64,000 nt of DNA, taken from Roseiarcus sp036488815 (GTDB taxonomy: Bacteria > Pseudomonadota > Alphaproteobacteria > Rhizobiales > Beijerinckiaceae). A program made the position numbers and the translations under genes. Under the pieces are notes generated by a model, which saw only the letters and a program-made list of their open reading frames with translations, ran no database searches and had not been told where the DNA came from. The first letter of the stretch is position 1. Each line of letters begins with the position of its first letter. Below, piece by piece: positions 54,980 to 63,412 of the stretch. Location: the NCBI GenBank assembly GCA_036488815.1, contig DASXGX010000141.1:1-64000 (forward strand), written 5' to 3'.

Positions 54980-55264
54980 ATGTTCAACGGCCTGTTCGGA
55001 CTCGGTCGCAAGTATAAGGGGCTGCCGCCGCATCATAATTTCGAGGAGCTTGCGAACAACATCGAGCAGCTCGCGGACTATCTTGTGGACAGGAGCCTTG
55101 GGAGCTTCGCAAGCGAGGGATACCTAAAGGGTCCTGGTCAGTGGGAGTGTCAGCTCGGCAACGACCTACATCTGCTGCTTAAGTATGCTCGCGACTTCGT
55201 GCCGCCCGATACAGATGGGGTGCACTTGTTCTCGGGGCGCAGCGAGCGGCCACATCGCCGGTGA
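54980..55264 (+). CDS. Unknown protein 1 of the low-GC block
   Basis: A 94-residue protein, rich in aromatic and charged residues, starting MFNGLFGLGRKYKGLPPHHN. GGGGAG lies six bases before the ATG at 54980. Probably mostly helical in its middle (FEELANNIEQLADYLVDRSL). No family recognised. Its codons use more A/T at third positions than neighbouring genes, which suggests recent transfer. It is followed by unknown protein 2 after 19 bp and very probably cotranscribed. Confidence 0.6.
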   Translation: MFNGLFGLGRKYKGLPPHHNFEELANNIEQLADYLVDRSLGSFASEGYLKGPGQWECQLGNDLHLLLKYARDFVPPDTDGVHLFSGRSERPHRR

Positions 55265-55283
55265 ACAGGCAAACGAGAACAAG

Positions 55284-56009
55284 ATGACCCAGCTAGTGGA
55301 GATACGGAGCCTCGAAGACCTGGAGTGGGTCGCCCGAAAGGTCGGTCTGCCGGTCGGTCCGCGCACGGGCCGCAGCAAGGAGAAGAAGGAGTGGTACGTC
55401 CTATTCGGTTACTTAAGGGCGACCATTCCCTTCAAGATGGTCGAGCTTCCAATCGTGGTTCGGAACGGCACCCCGCCCGATGAGCCTGACTTCGTGGTTA
55501 CTCGTAGCGGGTGTACAATTGGACTGTTGGAGATCACCGAGGCGACCGTGGAGATCGACCAGAAGGAGATGACCTCATTTCAGCGCTCAACGAAGAAAGT
55601 TGCGATGCTCGGCGAGCTCGGCGGTCGGTTCGCCGGGGGGGCTAGTAGGCCAGGACAAGCTTGGGCAACCGACATTCTGGACGCCATTAGGCGTAAGAGC
55701 GGCAAGGCTATATTCCAAGATTCGTCTGCCGCTCGCCACCTGCTCGTCTATCCGAACTCCAACGCGTCGATCTTGCTGTTCGACGAGGGTGACGAACGAG
55801 AGGCGGTTGACGTGCTGCGCGGCGAGATCGCCAAGGATATAACCATGCTCTCACGTACGACGAACGGGTGCCTCACCCACGTACTCTGCAAACACTTCCT
55901 CTGCTTCGACGCTTTGGGAGAGATGAGGATCCTTCCCCAATCAGCGCCTTTCCTTCGATCCAGCCGGAGCCGCTTTCGCCCCCTTGTTCCACCCGTGAAA
56001 TGCCGATAG
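55284..56009 (+). CDS. Unknown protein 2 of the low-GC block (possible PD-(D/E)XK-like core)
   Basis: A 241-residue protein of unknown family. The stretch DEPDFVVTRSGCTIGLLEIT (about residue 66-85) resembles the PD...(D/E)-x-K arrangement of restriction-type nucleases, but the lysine position is threonine, so this is only a suggestion. A helix WATDILDAIRRKSGKAI and a strand ARHLLVYPNSNASILLF follow. The last ~23 residues are antisense to the C-terminus of the redoxin gene (55941-56546), so the natural end may have been lost when this DNA was inserted. Base composition differs visibly from neighbours. Confidence 0.6.
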   Translation: MTQLVEIRSLEDLEWVARKVGLPVGPRTGRSKEKKEWYVLFGYLRATIPFKMVELPIVVRNGTPPDEPDFVVTRSGCTIGLLEITEATVEIDQKEMTSFQRSTKKVAMLGELGGRFAGGASRPGQAWATDILDAIRRKSGKAIFQDSSAARHLLVYPNSNASILLFDEGDEREAVDVLRGEIAKDITMLSRTTNGCLTHVLCKHFLCFDALGEMRILPQSAPFLRSSRSRFRPLVPPVKCR

Positions 56010-56546
56010 GTCGCCCGCGTTCCACGCCTCGCGGAGCCCCGGGGCGCTCAGATCCCAGTCGGGCCGGATCTCGCTGGTGACCGCGCGGAGGTCTTGCCAG
56101 AGGTCGGCGACCGAGGGGCGGCCCCAGAACCAGTAGCCGTTGTAGATGCGGTGGACGACCAAGCCCGGTTTCAGCACGAGCGTGTACGGAATCATCGGAT
56201 CGTGCTCGGGATCGGTGTACTCCTGGATGTCGAGGTCCTTCTGCACTTTTCGTTCCGGATCGGACAGAAACGTCCACTGCGCGCCGACGGAGGCGCGGAA
56301 CTCCTGCAGCGTGTGGTGGTCGTCGGTGGAGATCGTCGCCACCTGCGTGTAGGCCACGGCGATTTTCGGATAGAAAGCGGCGAGTTCCAGATGTTGCTGG
56401 TGCTCCTTCGGGCAGTAATGGCCGCGCGCGAGCGTGAGGATCAGCGGGTCATCGCCCTGCAGTTCGCTGAGCTTGCGCAGCGTGCGCGTGTGGTCGGGCA
56501 GTTGATAGTCGGGGAAAGCGGCTCCCGGAACGATGTCGGAACGCAT
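55941..56546 (-). CDS. Redoxin/AhpC-TSA family protein
   Basis: A 201-residue thioredoxin-fold protein. The peroxidatic-type cysteine is Cys45 in LARGHYCPKEHQQHLEL, an unusual context lacking the P-x-x-x-T/S-x-x-C motif of true peroxiredoxins. YTLVLKPGLVVHRIYNGYWF and later segments fit the redoxin core. AAGGAG precedes the ATG at 56546. It lies 35 bp after the MOSC-reductase gene and is probably cotranscribed. The C-terminal 23 codons overlap unknown protein 2 antisense. Confidence 0.82.
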   Translation of the reverse strand: MRSDIVPGAAFPDYQLPDHTRTLRKLSELQGDDPLILTLARGHYCPKEHQQHLELAAFYPKIAVAYTQVATISTDDHHTLQEFRASVGAQWTFLSDPERKVQKDLDIQEYTDPEHDPMIPYTLVLKPGLVVHRIYNGYWFWGRPSVADLWQDLRAVTSEIRPDWDLSAPGLREAWNAGDLSAFHGWNKGAKAAPAGSKERR

Positions 56547-56581
56547 TTGCGAACTCCTTGCATAGGGCGGGAACGAGGGGA

Positions 56582-58330
56582 CTACAGGTCTAGCTCGATC
56601 GGCGATTCCGGCGTCGAGCAACAGATCAACGCGTTGCCCGGGGCGGGTCGATCGAGCGGCTCTGGCGCGTAGCGGAGCCGGCCGCCCAGAATGCCGCACT
56701 CGCACGTGTGACACACGCCTGTCCGACAAGCCCACCTGACCGGGACGTCACAGGCCTCGGCAAATTCGAGGATGCTCTTGAACCGGGCGTCCCATGGCGC
56801 GGCGAGACCGCTTCGCGTAAACGACACGATGGGTCCGGTTCCGAGCGGGACCGGAGAATGCGGGGGCTTCACTTCTCTCTTCGTTACGCCAGGCTCCATG
56901 CCGCCGGCGGAACCGAAGACTTCCTGATGGATCGCCGCTTGCGGCGCCCCCAAAGCGATGAGATCCCGGTTCATATCCTGGAGAAACGCGGCCGGCCCGC
57001 AGACGTAAAAGTCGGCTCCAACGGGGACAGCGAGTGTCTCCAGACTTGCGAAGGTCAAGCGTCCTTGAATATCGAAGTCGTCGCCGGGATCGGGCTTGCT
57101 GTACGCGACCGCCGAACGACTTCCGGGGATAGCGGCCAATAGCCGCCGGACTTCCTGAGCGAAGACATGATCCTTCGCGTTGCGCGCGGCATGGATCCAC
57201 CACACGTCCCCAGGCAATTCCGCGCTTTTAGACGAAAGAGCGTGAAGCATCGAAAGAACCGGGGTGACGCCAATTCCGGCGCTCAACAGAACGACTGGCC
57301 GCCCGCCCGGCCGCAAAACGAATTCGCCGCGCGGGGCGCTGATCTCGAACCTGTCGCCGACCTGCGTTGCGTCAACGAGGCGCCGGCTGCCTGGACCGAT
57401 CCCGCGCTTCACGCTGATCCGATAGGCGCCCGAATCCGAGGCCCCTGAAATGGAATAGCTGCGCACGACGGGCGGCGAATTCTCATCGGGTCGATAGCGC
57501 AGCGCCAGATATTGGCCGGGAAGCGCAGGCGGCAGCGGCGATCCCTCCGGATGCGCCAAAACAACTGACGCAACCTCGCTGGTTTCCCGATGCACTTCTG
57601 CAACCTTCACCCATCGGAAACCGTCCCATGCCGGCAGCGAGGAAACGGGCGCCGTGAGCCCTGGGTTGCCGTTGCGGATTCCCTTTTTATCGGCTTGGAG
57701 GAAGCCTTCGAGCGAACCCTTCCATCCCGGACTCAGCGCAGGGATGCGCACTGCGATCGCGATGCGATTGAGATCGTGATTGGCGAGATAGAGTAGCGAA
57801 TCGATTTCGGCGACCGAGATCTTATCGGGCCACTCGGCGACCTTCTGAATTTCGTCTCCGGCGCCGACTTCGCCTTCCGTGATGACACGGAAATAGAACC
57901 CCGGCCTCCCATGCGAAACGACCAGGGACGGCATCTCGGGATTGTTCATGCGAATGCCGAGGCGATAGCAGGTGACGCGGGGTTGAGTCACTTCGAAGAC
58001 GGCGGTTCCGATCCTGTAGCGATCGCCAATGCAAACCTCGTCGTCAGGCAGACCTTCGACGGTGAAATTCTCTCCGAACTGCCCAACCTCGAAATCATTC
58101 CGGCCGAGTTCCCGCTCCCAATAGCGATAGGCTTCGAGTTGATAGACCATCACCGCGCGCTGTTCGCCGCCATGACCTTTAAGATCGCCCTGAGCGTCGC
58201 CGTCCAGATTGAGCCGCCGGGCAACGACCCGGCGGGACACCGGATATTTCCAGATCGCGGTGCGGACGACTTTACCGTTCCATTCAATGTCCCTGGGGAG
58301 ACCGACATTGACGGATAGAAGTTTTGGCAT
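56582..58330 (-). CDS. MOSC - ferredoxin reductase - [2Fe-2S] ferredoxin fusion protein
   Basis: A 582-residue three-part redox enzyme. An N-terminal MOSC domain (about 1-165, YiiM-like) with the molybdenum-cofactor cysteine Cys121 in QPRVTCYRLGIR; a short helical part; an FAD/NAD(P)H oxidoreductase domain (about 240-480: RSYSISG, VLLSAGIGVTPVLSMLHAL, FYVCGPAAFL); and a C-terminal plant-type ferredoxin with Cys535, Cys540, Cys543 and Cys570/571. Single-chain fusions like this would pass electrons from NAD(P)H via FAD and 2Fe-2S to the MOSC cofactor, as in N-hydroxylated-compound reductases (mARC/YiiM systems). AGAGGGAG precedes the ATG. Same transcript as the redoxin downstream. Confidence 0.9.
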   Translation of the reverse strand: MPKLLSVNVGLPRDIEWNGKVVRTAIWKYPVSRRVVARRLNLDGDAQGDLKGHGGEQRAVMVYQLEAYRYWERELGRNDFEVGQFGENFTVEGLPDDEVCIGDRYRIGTAVFEVTQPRVTCYRLGIRMNNPEMPSLVVSHGRPGFYFRVITEGEVGAGDEIQKVAEWPDKISVAEIDSLLYLANHDLNRIAIAVRIPALSPGWKGSLEGFLQADKKGIRNGNPGLTAPVSSLPAWDGFRWVKVAEVHRETSEVASVVLAHPEGSPLPPALPGQYLALRYRPDENSPPVVRSYSISGASDSGAYRISVKRGIGPGSRRLVDATQVGDRFEISAPRGEFVLRPGGRPVVLLSAGIGVTPVLSMLHALSSKSAELPGDVWWIHAARNAKDHVFAQEVRRLLAAIPGSRSAVAYSKPDPGDDFDIQGRLTFASLETLAVPVGADFYVCGPAAFLQDMNRDLIALGAPQAAIHQEVFGSAGGMEPGVTKREVKPPHSPVPLGTGPIVSFTRSGLAAPWDARFKSILEFAEACDVPVRWACRTGVCHTCECGILGGRLRYAPEPLDRPAPGNALICCSTPESPIELDL

Positions 58331-58370
58331 CGGCTCCCTCTAAGCAGTCGCTTTAGGAATCGGCCCCTGT

Positions 58371-58500
58371 CGTCATCGCGAGCGAAGCGCGGCGATCCAG
58401 AGATCGAAGCGTCAACCGATCGAGGCGCCCGCGGAACGACCCGCGACTTGCCGGCGAGACCTCGATCGCTGGATTGCTTCGCTTCGCTCGCAAAGACGGT
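58371..58500. repeat. Dispersed short repeat C, copy 2 (extended)
   Basis: A 130 bp version of repeat C: CGTCATCGCGAGCGAAGCGC at one end, TTGCTTCGCTTCGCTCGCAA at the other, with a palindromic GATCGAAG...CTTGATC-type middle. Occupies part of the 378 bp divergent region between the MOSC fusion gene and the FMN reductase gene. Confidence 0.82.
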
Positions 58501-58708
58501 TCCACGTAACTGCAGAACGCTTCTCGGCAAACCGACATCCCCGCCGGTTCGATAGGGCCGCCGCCGCCGAAGCCCAGCTTAAGACGCAACCGCGCGCGCG
58601 GCTAGCGCAACGTCTCAAACGATCGCTTGACAGCGGGCGCTGTCCAGACATGACATTGCCCAAGCTCTATTGTTCGTCGACGTCGCGACAGCGCCGCGGA
58701 GGAAGCTG

Positions 58709-59299
58709 ATGGCGGAGCGAATTCTCGTATTCTACGGTTCCTACCGACGCGATCGAATGGGAATCCGGCTCGCCAACTACATCGTCGACCAGTTGTCGAG
58801 GCGAGGCAGCGATGTCGAACTGATAGACGCCAAGGCGGTGGACCTGCCGATGCTCGATCGCATGTACAAGGAGTATCCGCGCGGCTCGGCGCCGCCCGCC
58901 ATGGAGGCGCTGGCCGCAAAGATACGGCAGGCGGACGCCTTTGTGTTCGTAACGGGCGAATACAATTGGGGCCTTCAGCCTGGCCTCAAGAATCTCACAG
59001 ACCATTTTTTAGAGGAATGGTACTGGCGCCCGGCTGCAGTCGCCAGCTATTCGGGGGGCCGCCTGTCCGGCGCGCGCTCCAATTCGGCTTGGCATTGCAC
59101 GCTGTCGGAAATGGGGATGGTCGTGATCTCGAGCTCGCTCACGATCGGCCCCATCGCAGAAACGCTCGACGCAAGCGGCGCGCCGATTCGCGAGGGCGGC
59201 AAAGCGTTGGAACGCGCCTTCGGACGATTTGCCGACGACCTCTCCTGGTGGACTGAAGCTGCAAAGCTTCAGCACGCGCGCCGCCCGCCCCCGTATTGA
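58709..59299 (+). CDS. NADPH-dependent FMN reductase family protein
   Basis: A 196-residue flavodoxin-like oxidoreductase. The phosphate-binding YGSYRRDRMGIRLA near the N-terminus and VTGEYNWGLQPGLKNLTDHF are typical of the FMN_red (SsuE/ArsH/ chromate reductase) family. GGAGGAAG precedes the ATG at 58709. It may supply reduced flavin or reduce quinones, azo dyes or nitro groups. Divergent from the MOSC fusion, so perhaps of related redox purpose. Confidence 0.86.
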   Translation: MAERILVFYGSYRRDRMGIRLANYIVDQLSRRGSDVELIDAKAVDLPMLDRMYKEYPRGSAPPAMEALAAKIRQADAFVFVTGEYNWGLQPGLKNLTDHFLEEWYWRPAAVASYSGGRLSGARSNSAWHCTLSEMGMVVISSSLTIGPIAETLDASGAPIREGGKALERAFGRFADDLSWWTEAAKLQHARRPPPY

Positions 59300-59301
59300 C
59301 G

Positions 59302-59389
59302 TGTCACCCCCGCGAGAAGCGGGGGGCCAGACAACCGCCGCTGGCCTTTGCCTTTGACTCCTGGATGCCCGCTTTTCGCGGGCATGACA
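59302..59389. repeat. Dispersed palindromic repeat A, copy 6
   Basis: An 88 bp copy beginning TGTCACCCCCGCGAGAAGCG and ending TCGCGGGCATGACA, between convergent genes. Confidence 0.9.
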
Positions 59390-59432
59390 TGGGCGCCGAC
59401 TGGATTGTCCCGTGAAAGCGGCGGACAGCATT

Positions 59433-59813
59433 TCACCGCATCCGTTCCACCCATTGCGCCCGCGAAGGCCCCGGCTCGAACGGATCGCCGAAGTATTGCG
59501 CCTCGCGCGCCACCTTCCCGTCTTCGAACTCCATGATGCTCACCGTGTAGGACGGGCGCCCGTCATAGGTGAGGACCAGTTCAGTGACCCAGAGGTCGCC
59601 GGCGCCGAGGATGCGCCGCACGCTGAAGCGCTTCGCGTTCGGCTGTGCGAACCGAGACGCCTGAATATTGCGCCGGCCGCGGATGCGCTCGCCCGACTGC
59701 GGATATTCGAGCACGGCGTCCTCCCGGTAAATTTGGTGCTCCGCCTCGAAGTCGTTCGCGTCGGACGCGGCCCAGTGGAGATCCAAAGCCGCTCGAGTCT
59801 TCGCGTCTTCCAT
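59433..59813 (-). CDS. SnoaL-like / NTF2-fold protein
   Basis: A 126-residue protein of the SnoaL/NTF2-like group: RAALDLHWAASDANDFEAEH then ILGAGDLWVTELVLTYDG and MEFEDGKVAREAQYFGDPF are typical helix-strand blocks. The group includes ketosteroid-isomerase-like enzymes and many proteins of unknown role. GGGAGGA precedes the ATG at 59813. It follows the GFA gene on the same strand by 48 bp. Confidence 0.82.
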   Translation of the reverse strand: MEDAKTRAALDLHWAASDANDFEAEHQIYREDAVLEYPQSGERIRGRRNIQASRFAQPNAKRFSVRRILGAGDLWVTELVLTYDGRPSYTVSIMEFEDGKVAREAQYFGDPFEPGPSRAQWVERMR

Positions 59814-59861
59814 CTCGATCCTCCCTCGCGTTACGGGTGGAGCCACCTCGGATAGGCGTGT

Positions 59862-60413
59862 CTATTGCGCCCCGCGGGCTGTCTTTCCCAAGGTGATTTC
59901 GGGCCTGCGGAGCCCCATCGCAATCCAGGCGGCGATCAACTTCACCATGAACTTGCCGGAGACGCCACTATAATTCGGCAAGTCATCGGCAAGCTCGACG
60001 CCAGCGCGCCGCTCCTTTGTCATCACCCGCATCTCGAGTGGCGGCGCGCCTGCCGGAAAGCGGTTCCGATACATCGACAGCCAGTGCCCTTTGGTGAAGT
60101 CGAGGAACATCGCCGAATTGCAGCAGGTCGCAAGGACGCGCCGGGTCGGGGAATCGGCCTTGAGCCGATGCTCTTCGAGAAGCTCCTGCCCCATCACGCA
60201 TTGCACGCGATCTTTTCGATGGAGGACGACGCTTGTCCCACTGTCGGGATCGAGCACGGGCGGCGCGAAAGCCAACTGCTCGAACCGGCGTCCAGCTTCT
60301 TGGCAGCTCGCGCAGTAGCAGGAGCCTGTCAGAATCGGCGGCCCCACCGCCTCGAATCTCACCTTGCCGCATTGGCATGTCGCGGAAAGGCGTTTGTGCT
60401 GCTTCCGGCTCAC
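59862..60413 (-). CDS. GFA family protein, copy 2
   Basis: A 183-residue protein of the GFA fold: zinc residues in ATCQCGKVRF and SCYCASCQEAG, and CCNSAMFLDF in place of a final C-x2-C. Start GTG at 60413 with GGGAGG five bases upstream; a TTG at 60446 is an alternative. Shares the family, though little of the sequence, with the GFA protein at 33.4 kb. Reaction unknown; family includes S-hydroxymethylglutathione-handling enzymes. Confidence 0.8.
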   Translation of the reverse strand: MSRKQHKRLSATCQCGKVRFEAVGPPILTGSCYCASCQEAGRRFEQLAFAPPVLDPDSGTSVVLHRKDRVQCVMGQELLEEHRLKADSPTRRVLATCCNSAMFLDFTKGHWLSMYRNRFPAGAPPLEMRVMTKERRAGVELADDLPNYSGVSGKFMVKLIAAWIAMGLRRPEITLGKTARGAQ

Positions 60414-60586
60414 TGCGACCTCCCAGTCTTGGGTCTCAAAGATCAAGGTTTATATGCACCAATTATGCCTGTGTTAATGAGCGACTGCTACGGAACACAA
60501 TACGATGTCCGCCGTCGCGCCAAGCATCGATCAATTTGGTTCTTGGTTCGCGCCCAGATGCCCGGCGAATTCAGGGCTGCTTCCCA

Positions 60587-61462
60587 ATGACCCGCGCTCC
60601 GAGTCGCATAGCATCGATCGACGGACTTCGCGGCTTGCTCGCCGCCTATGTCATGCTCTGGCATTTCCTCGCGCACAGTCCCGTGCACGCCTACGCGCCG
60701 CCGGGCACTTTGGCGGTCTATTGCTTCTTTGTCATGTCGGGCTATGTGCTGACCCTGGCCTGGACCAGCGACTTTCCCGTGTTCTTGCTTCGCCGGTTCT
60801 TGCGCCTTTGGCCAGTCTACGCCGTTGCGCTCGCATCCGGGGCGCTGCTTTCCCGCGTCGATGTCGGCTGGACTGACTTCGCCTTTTACCCGCTCACGCC
60901 GAGCGTTGCGATCTGGCGGATCGATTCGCCGATTTGGTCGCTCTATGTCGAGGCATGGGCGATGCTCGCGATGCCGTTCATCGTTTGGAGCGGCAAGACG
61001 GCGCCTCGCGCGGCAATCGCAATATTGGTTTTCGTCATTGCCGGTTGTTTCGAATTGCGCATGGCTTGCGGGATATTCTTCGTCGTCGGAAGCCACCTTG
61101 CCCGATACCGCTTCGACTTCGCGGCGCTCAATGGGTCCATCCCGCAATGGCTGGGCAAGATTTCCTACAGCCTCTATTTGACGCATTTTATCGTCTTCAA
61201 GACGTGCGACGCTTGGTTTCAGGGGATCGACCGCTTCCTCGAACTGCCGATCGCCATCGCCGTCGGCTATCTCGTTTGGGTAGGCATCGAACGTTACAGC
61301 ATCGATCTCTCGCGCAAGGCGGCCCGCTACATAAGGCCGCTTCGCTCGTGGCGACCACTCGCGTCAGCGTATCGAGTCGAACGCAGCCGCCGCGCCGCAG
61401 ATCTGCATGATCCCTCCCAACAGCATCGCCGCGCGGAGGCCCGCCGGACCGCCTTGCAGTAG
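60587..61462 (+). CDS. Acyltransferase 3 family membrane protein (short)
   Basis: A 291-residue polytopic protein of the Acyltransferase_3 (OafA/NodX) family: IASIDGLRGLLAAYVMLWHF at the start, with the catalytic-type arginine and histidine, then about eight further hydrophobic stretches ending in the SYSLYLTHFIVFKTCDAWF segment. Typical members have ~340-400 residues and ten helices, so this one is short. The final ~30 residues (basic) do not look like membrane sequence and may result from a shift of frame. It would O-acylate a surface glycan. No supporting operon seen. Confidence 0.75.
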   Translation: MTRAPSRIASIDGLRGLLAAYVMLWHFLAHSPVHAYAPPGTLAVYCFFVMSGYVLTLAWTSDFPVFLLRRFLRLWPVYAVALASGALLSRVDVGWTDFAFYPLTPSVAIWRIDSPIWSLYVEAWAMLAMPFIVWSGKTAPRAAIAILVFVIAGCFELRMACGIFFVVGSHLARYRFDFAALNGSIPQWLGKISYSLYLTHFIVFKTCDAWFQGIDRFLELPIAIAVGYLVWVGIERYSIDLSRKAARYIRPLRSWRPLASAYRVERSRRAADLHDPSQQHRRAEARRTALQ

Positions 61463-61554
61463 CCCGAATAGGCTGCCCAGCAGAGCCACTCCCAATGTTG
61501 CGCCGCAGAGCCGAAGCCGTGCCCGATCTCTCCTGCCCGACGGAGCCGACCGCT

Positions 61555-61640
61555 TGTCATGCCCGCGAACGCGGGCATCCAGGAGTCAAGGGCGAAGGCC
61601 TGCGGCGGCTATCTGGACCCCCGCTTTACGCGGGGGTGAC
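61555..61640. repeat. Dispersed palindromic repeat A, copy 7 (reversed)
   Basis: An 86 bp copy in reversed orientation beginning TGTCATGCCCGCGAACGCGG and ending in CGCGGGGGTGAC, between convergent acyltransferase and LysR genes. Confidence 0.9.
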
Positions 61641-61693
61641 GGGCTGTGCGCGCCAACCAAAAAGGGCGCTCTAAAATCGGGACAAAATCAAAC

Positions 61694-62596
61694 CTACGCG
61701 CTCGCGGCGATGAGGTGAATGAATTCGAGAAAGGCGCGTAGCTTGGCTGGCGCGTGTCGGCGCGAGGGAAAATAAGCGTATAAGGGGAAACGCTCGTCAG
61801 ACCATTCGGGCAGGATTTGCACGAGCTTCCCGCTCGCGAGCCATTGGGCCAGGCCGAGTTCGAAGCTCTGAAATAAGCCCTGCCCGGCTTCGCAGGCCGC
61901 CATAGCCGCCGAAGGATCGTCCATCACGACGCGCCCGTCGACCGGGATCTCGACGACGTCCTCCTGCCGATGAAACTCCCAGGTGAACGGCCGTCCGGAT
62001 TGCGGGTCTCGGAACAGCAGCGCTTCGTGGTCGGCGATGTCTGCCGGGACTTTGGGCGTCCCCCGGCGCGCGAGATAGCTCGGGGACGCGCAGGTTATGA
62101 CGCGCGTTTCGAGAATCTTTCGCGCGATCAGCGCCGATGGGTCGGGCGGCCCGAAGCGCAGCGCGAGGTCGACGCCGCCGGCCATCATCTCCTCGCGATG
62201 ATTGCTGACCAGAAGCTCCAATGAGAGCTGGGGATAGCGGGTTGTCAGCTCGGGCAGGCGAGGCGCCAGAACGACTCGGGCGAACCACGGATCGAGATTG
62301 AGCTTGAGACGGCCCCGGACCGTGGCGCTGGCGCCTGCCGCTTCTTCCGCGGCCTCTTCGATCCCGGTCAGCAGGGGCGCCACCTGGGCATGGAAACGCC
62401 GGCCCTCCTCGGTGAGGACTACGGCGCGGGGGTTGCGGTCGAACAGCCTTATGCCGATCCGCGTCTCCAGCCGCGCGATGGCCCGGCTGACGCCGGACGG
62501 CGTCAGGCCGAGCGCGTCGGCCGCCTGAACGAAGCTGCCGGCTTCGACCACCGCTATCATGACGCTGACGCCGGAGAGCAACCGCGCATCGAACAT
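61694..62596 (-). CDS. LysR family transcriptional regulator
   Basis: A 300-residue regulator with the N-terminal wHTH (VVEAGSFVQAADALGLTPSG, SRAIARLETRIGIRLFDRNP) and the effector-binding PBP-like domain (about 90-300). Divergent from the SDR gene at 62693 with 96 bp between them, so it most likely controls that gene and itself. Confidence 0.9.
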   Translation of the reverse strand: MFDARLLSGVSVMIAVVEAGSFVQAADALGLTPSGVSRAIARLETRIGIRLFDRNPRAVVLTEEGRRFHAQVAPLLTGIEEAAEEAAGASATVRGRLKLNLDPWFARVVLAPRLPELTTRYPQLSLELLVSNHREEMMAGGVDLALRFGPPDPSALIARKILETRVITCASPSYLARRGTPKVPADIADHEALLFRDPQSGRPFTWEFHRQEDVVEIPVDGRVVMDDPSAAMAACEAGQGLFQSFELGLAQWLASGKLVQILPEWSDERFPLYAYFPSRRHAPAKLRAFLEFIHLIAASA

Positions 62597-62692
62597 GATC
62601 GTGACTCCGAGTCATCTTTGTATGGACCCGGATGCGTTTGTGTCAAAGGCGGGCGGCATGGGAAGATGAGCCTCTCGCAAAAGGAGGCTGCC
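62597..62692. promoter_or_regulatory. Divergent LysR-SDR control region
   Basis: 96 bp between two divergent starts. AAGGAGG serves as the ribosome site for the SDR gene. A LysR T-N11-A type site is expected but I cannot single one out. Confidence 0.45.
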
Positions 62693-63412
62693 ATGACTTT
62701 GAAGGACAAACGGATCGTCGTTCTTGGAGGAACCTCGGGGATCGGCTTGGCGGTCGCGGAAGCCGCGGCAAAGGAAGGCGCCCAGGTGCTGGTCGCGTCC
62801 AGCGACGACGCGCGGGTCAAGCGAGCGCTAACGACGCTTCCTGCTGGTGCGGAAGGACGCACGGTCGACCTGTCGAACGCCGCCGCCATCGAGGCTTTCT
62901 TTGACGCTGTCGGGCCTTTCGACCATCTCGTCTACACCGCCGGGGAGTCGCTGAAGCTCTCGCCTCTGGCGGAAGCGGACATCGCCAGCGCGCGTCACTT
63001 CTTCGAATTGCGTTATTGGGGCGCGTTCATGGCGGCCCGATGGGGGCACAGCCAGATCCGGACCGGCGGCTCGATCGTGTTCACATCCGGCTTAGCGGGA
63101 GCGAGGCCAGGTCCGGGCTGGTCTGTTGCGGCGAGCATCTGCGCGGCGATGGAGGGGCTGACGCGAGCCTTGGCGGTGGAACTGGCGCCATTGCGCGTCA
63201 ACATCGTCTCCCCGGGCCTCGTCAAAACACCGCTTTGGCGCGAGATGTCGGAGGAAGCGCGGGAGTCGCTCTATGCTTCCCAAGCTCGACGCCTGCCTGT
63301 GGGCCATGTCGCCGACGCGCAGGAGATTGCCGAGGGCTATCTCTACCTGATGCGACAGACATTCGTGACCGGCCAGACGCTGGCGATCGACGGCGGCGGT
63401 CTCCTGGCCTGA
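62693..63412 (+). CDS. SDR family protein lacking the catalytic Tyr/Lys
   Basis: A 239-residue short-chain dehydrogenase-like protein. The cofactor motif GGTSGIGLA is at about 12-20 and the ending DGGGLL is typical. The position of the active-site Y-x-x-x-K is occupied by a Trp-Ser-Val-Ala-Ala-Ser-Ile-type sequence (GWSVAASICAAMEGL), so normal SDR catalysis looks lost or altered. The serine (TSGLAG) and PLRVNIVSPGLV remain. It is controlled from the region shared with the LysR gene. Related proteins with missing Tyr/Lys are known among SDRs. Confidence 0.85.
   Translation: MTLKDKRIVVLGGTSGIGLAVAEAAAKEGAQVLVASSDDARVKRALTTLPAGAEGRTVDLSNAAAIEAFFDAVGPFDHLVYTAGESLKLSPLAEADIASARHFFELRYWGAFMAARWGHSQIRTGGSIVFTSGLAGARPGPGWSVAASICAAMEGLTRALAVELAPLRVNIVSPGLVKTPLWREMSEEARESLYASQARRLPVGHVADAQEIAEGYLYLMRQTFVTGQTLAIDGGGLLA

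Noticed and set aside
58508..58533. Possible second SigF promoter (GTAACT-N16-CAAA)
   Set aside because: The -10 element does not match CGAA and the position does not fit a gene start.
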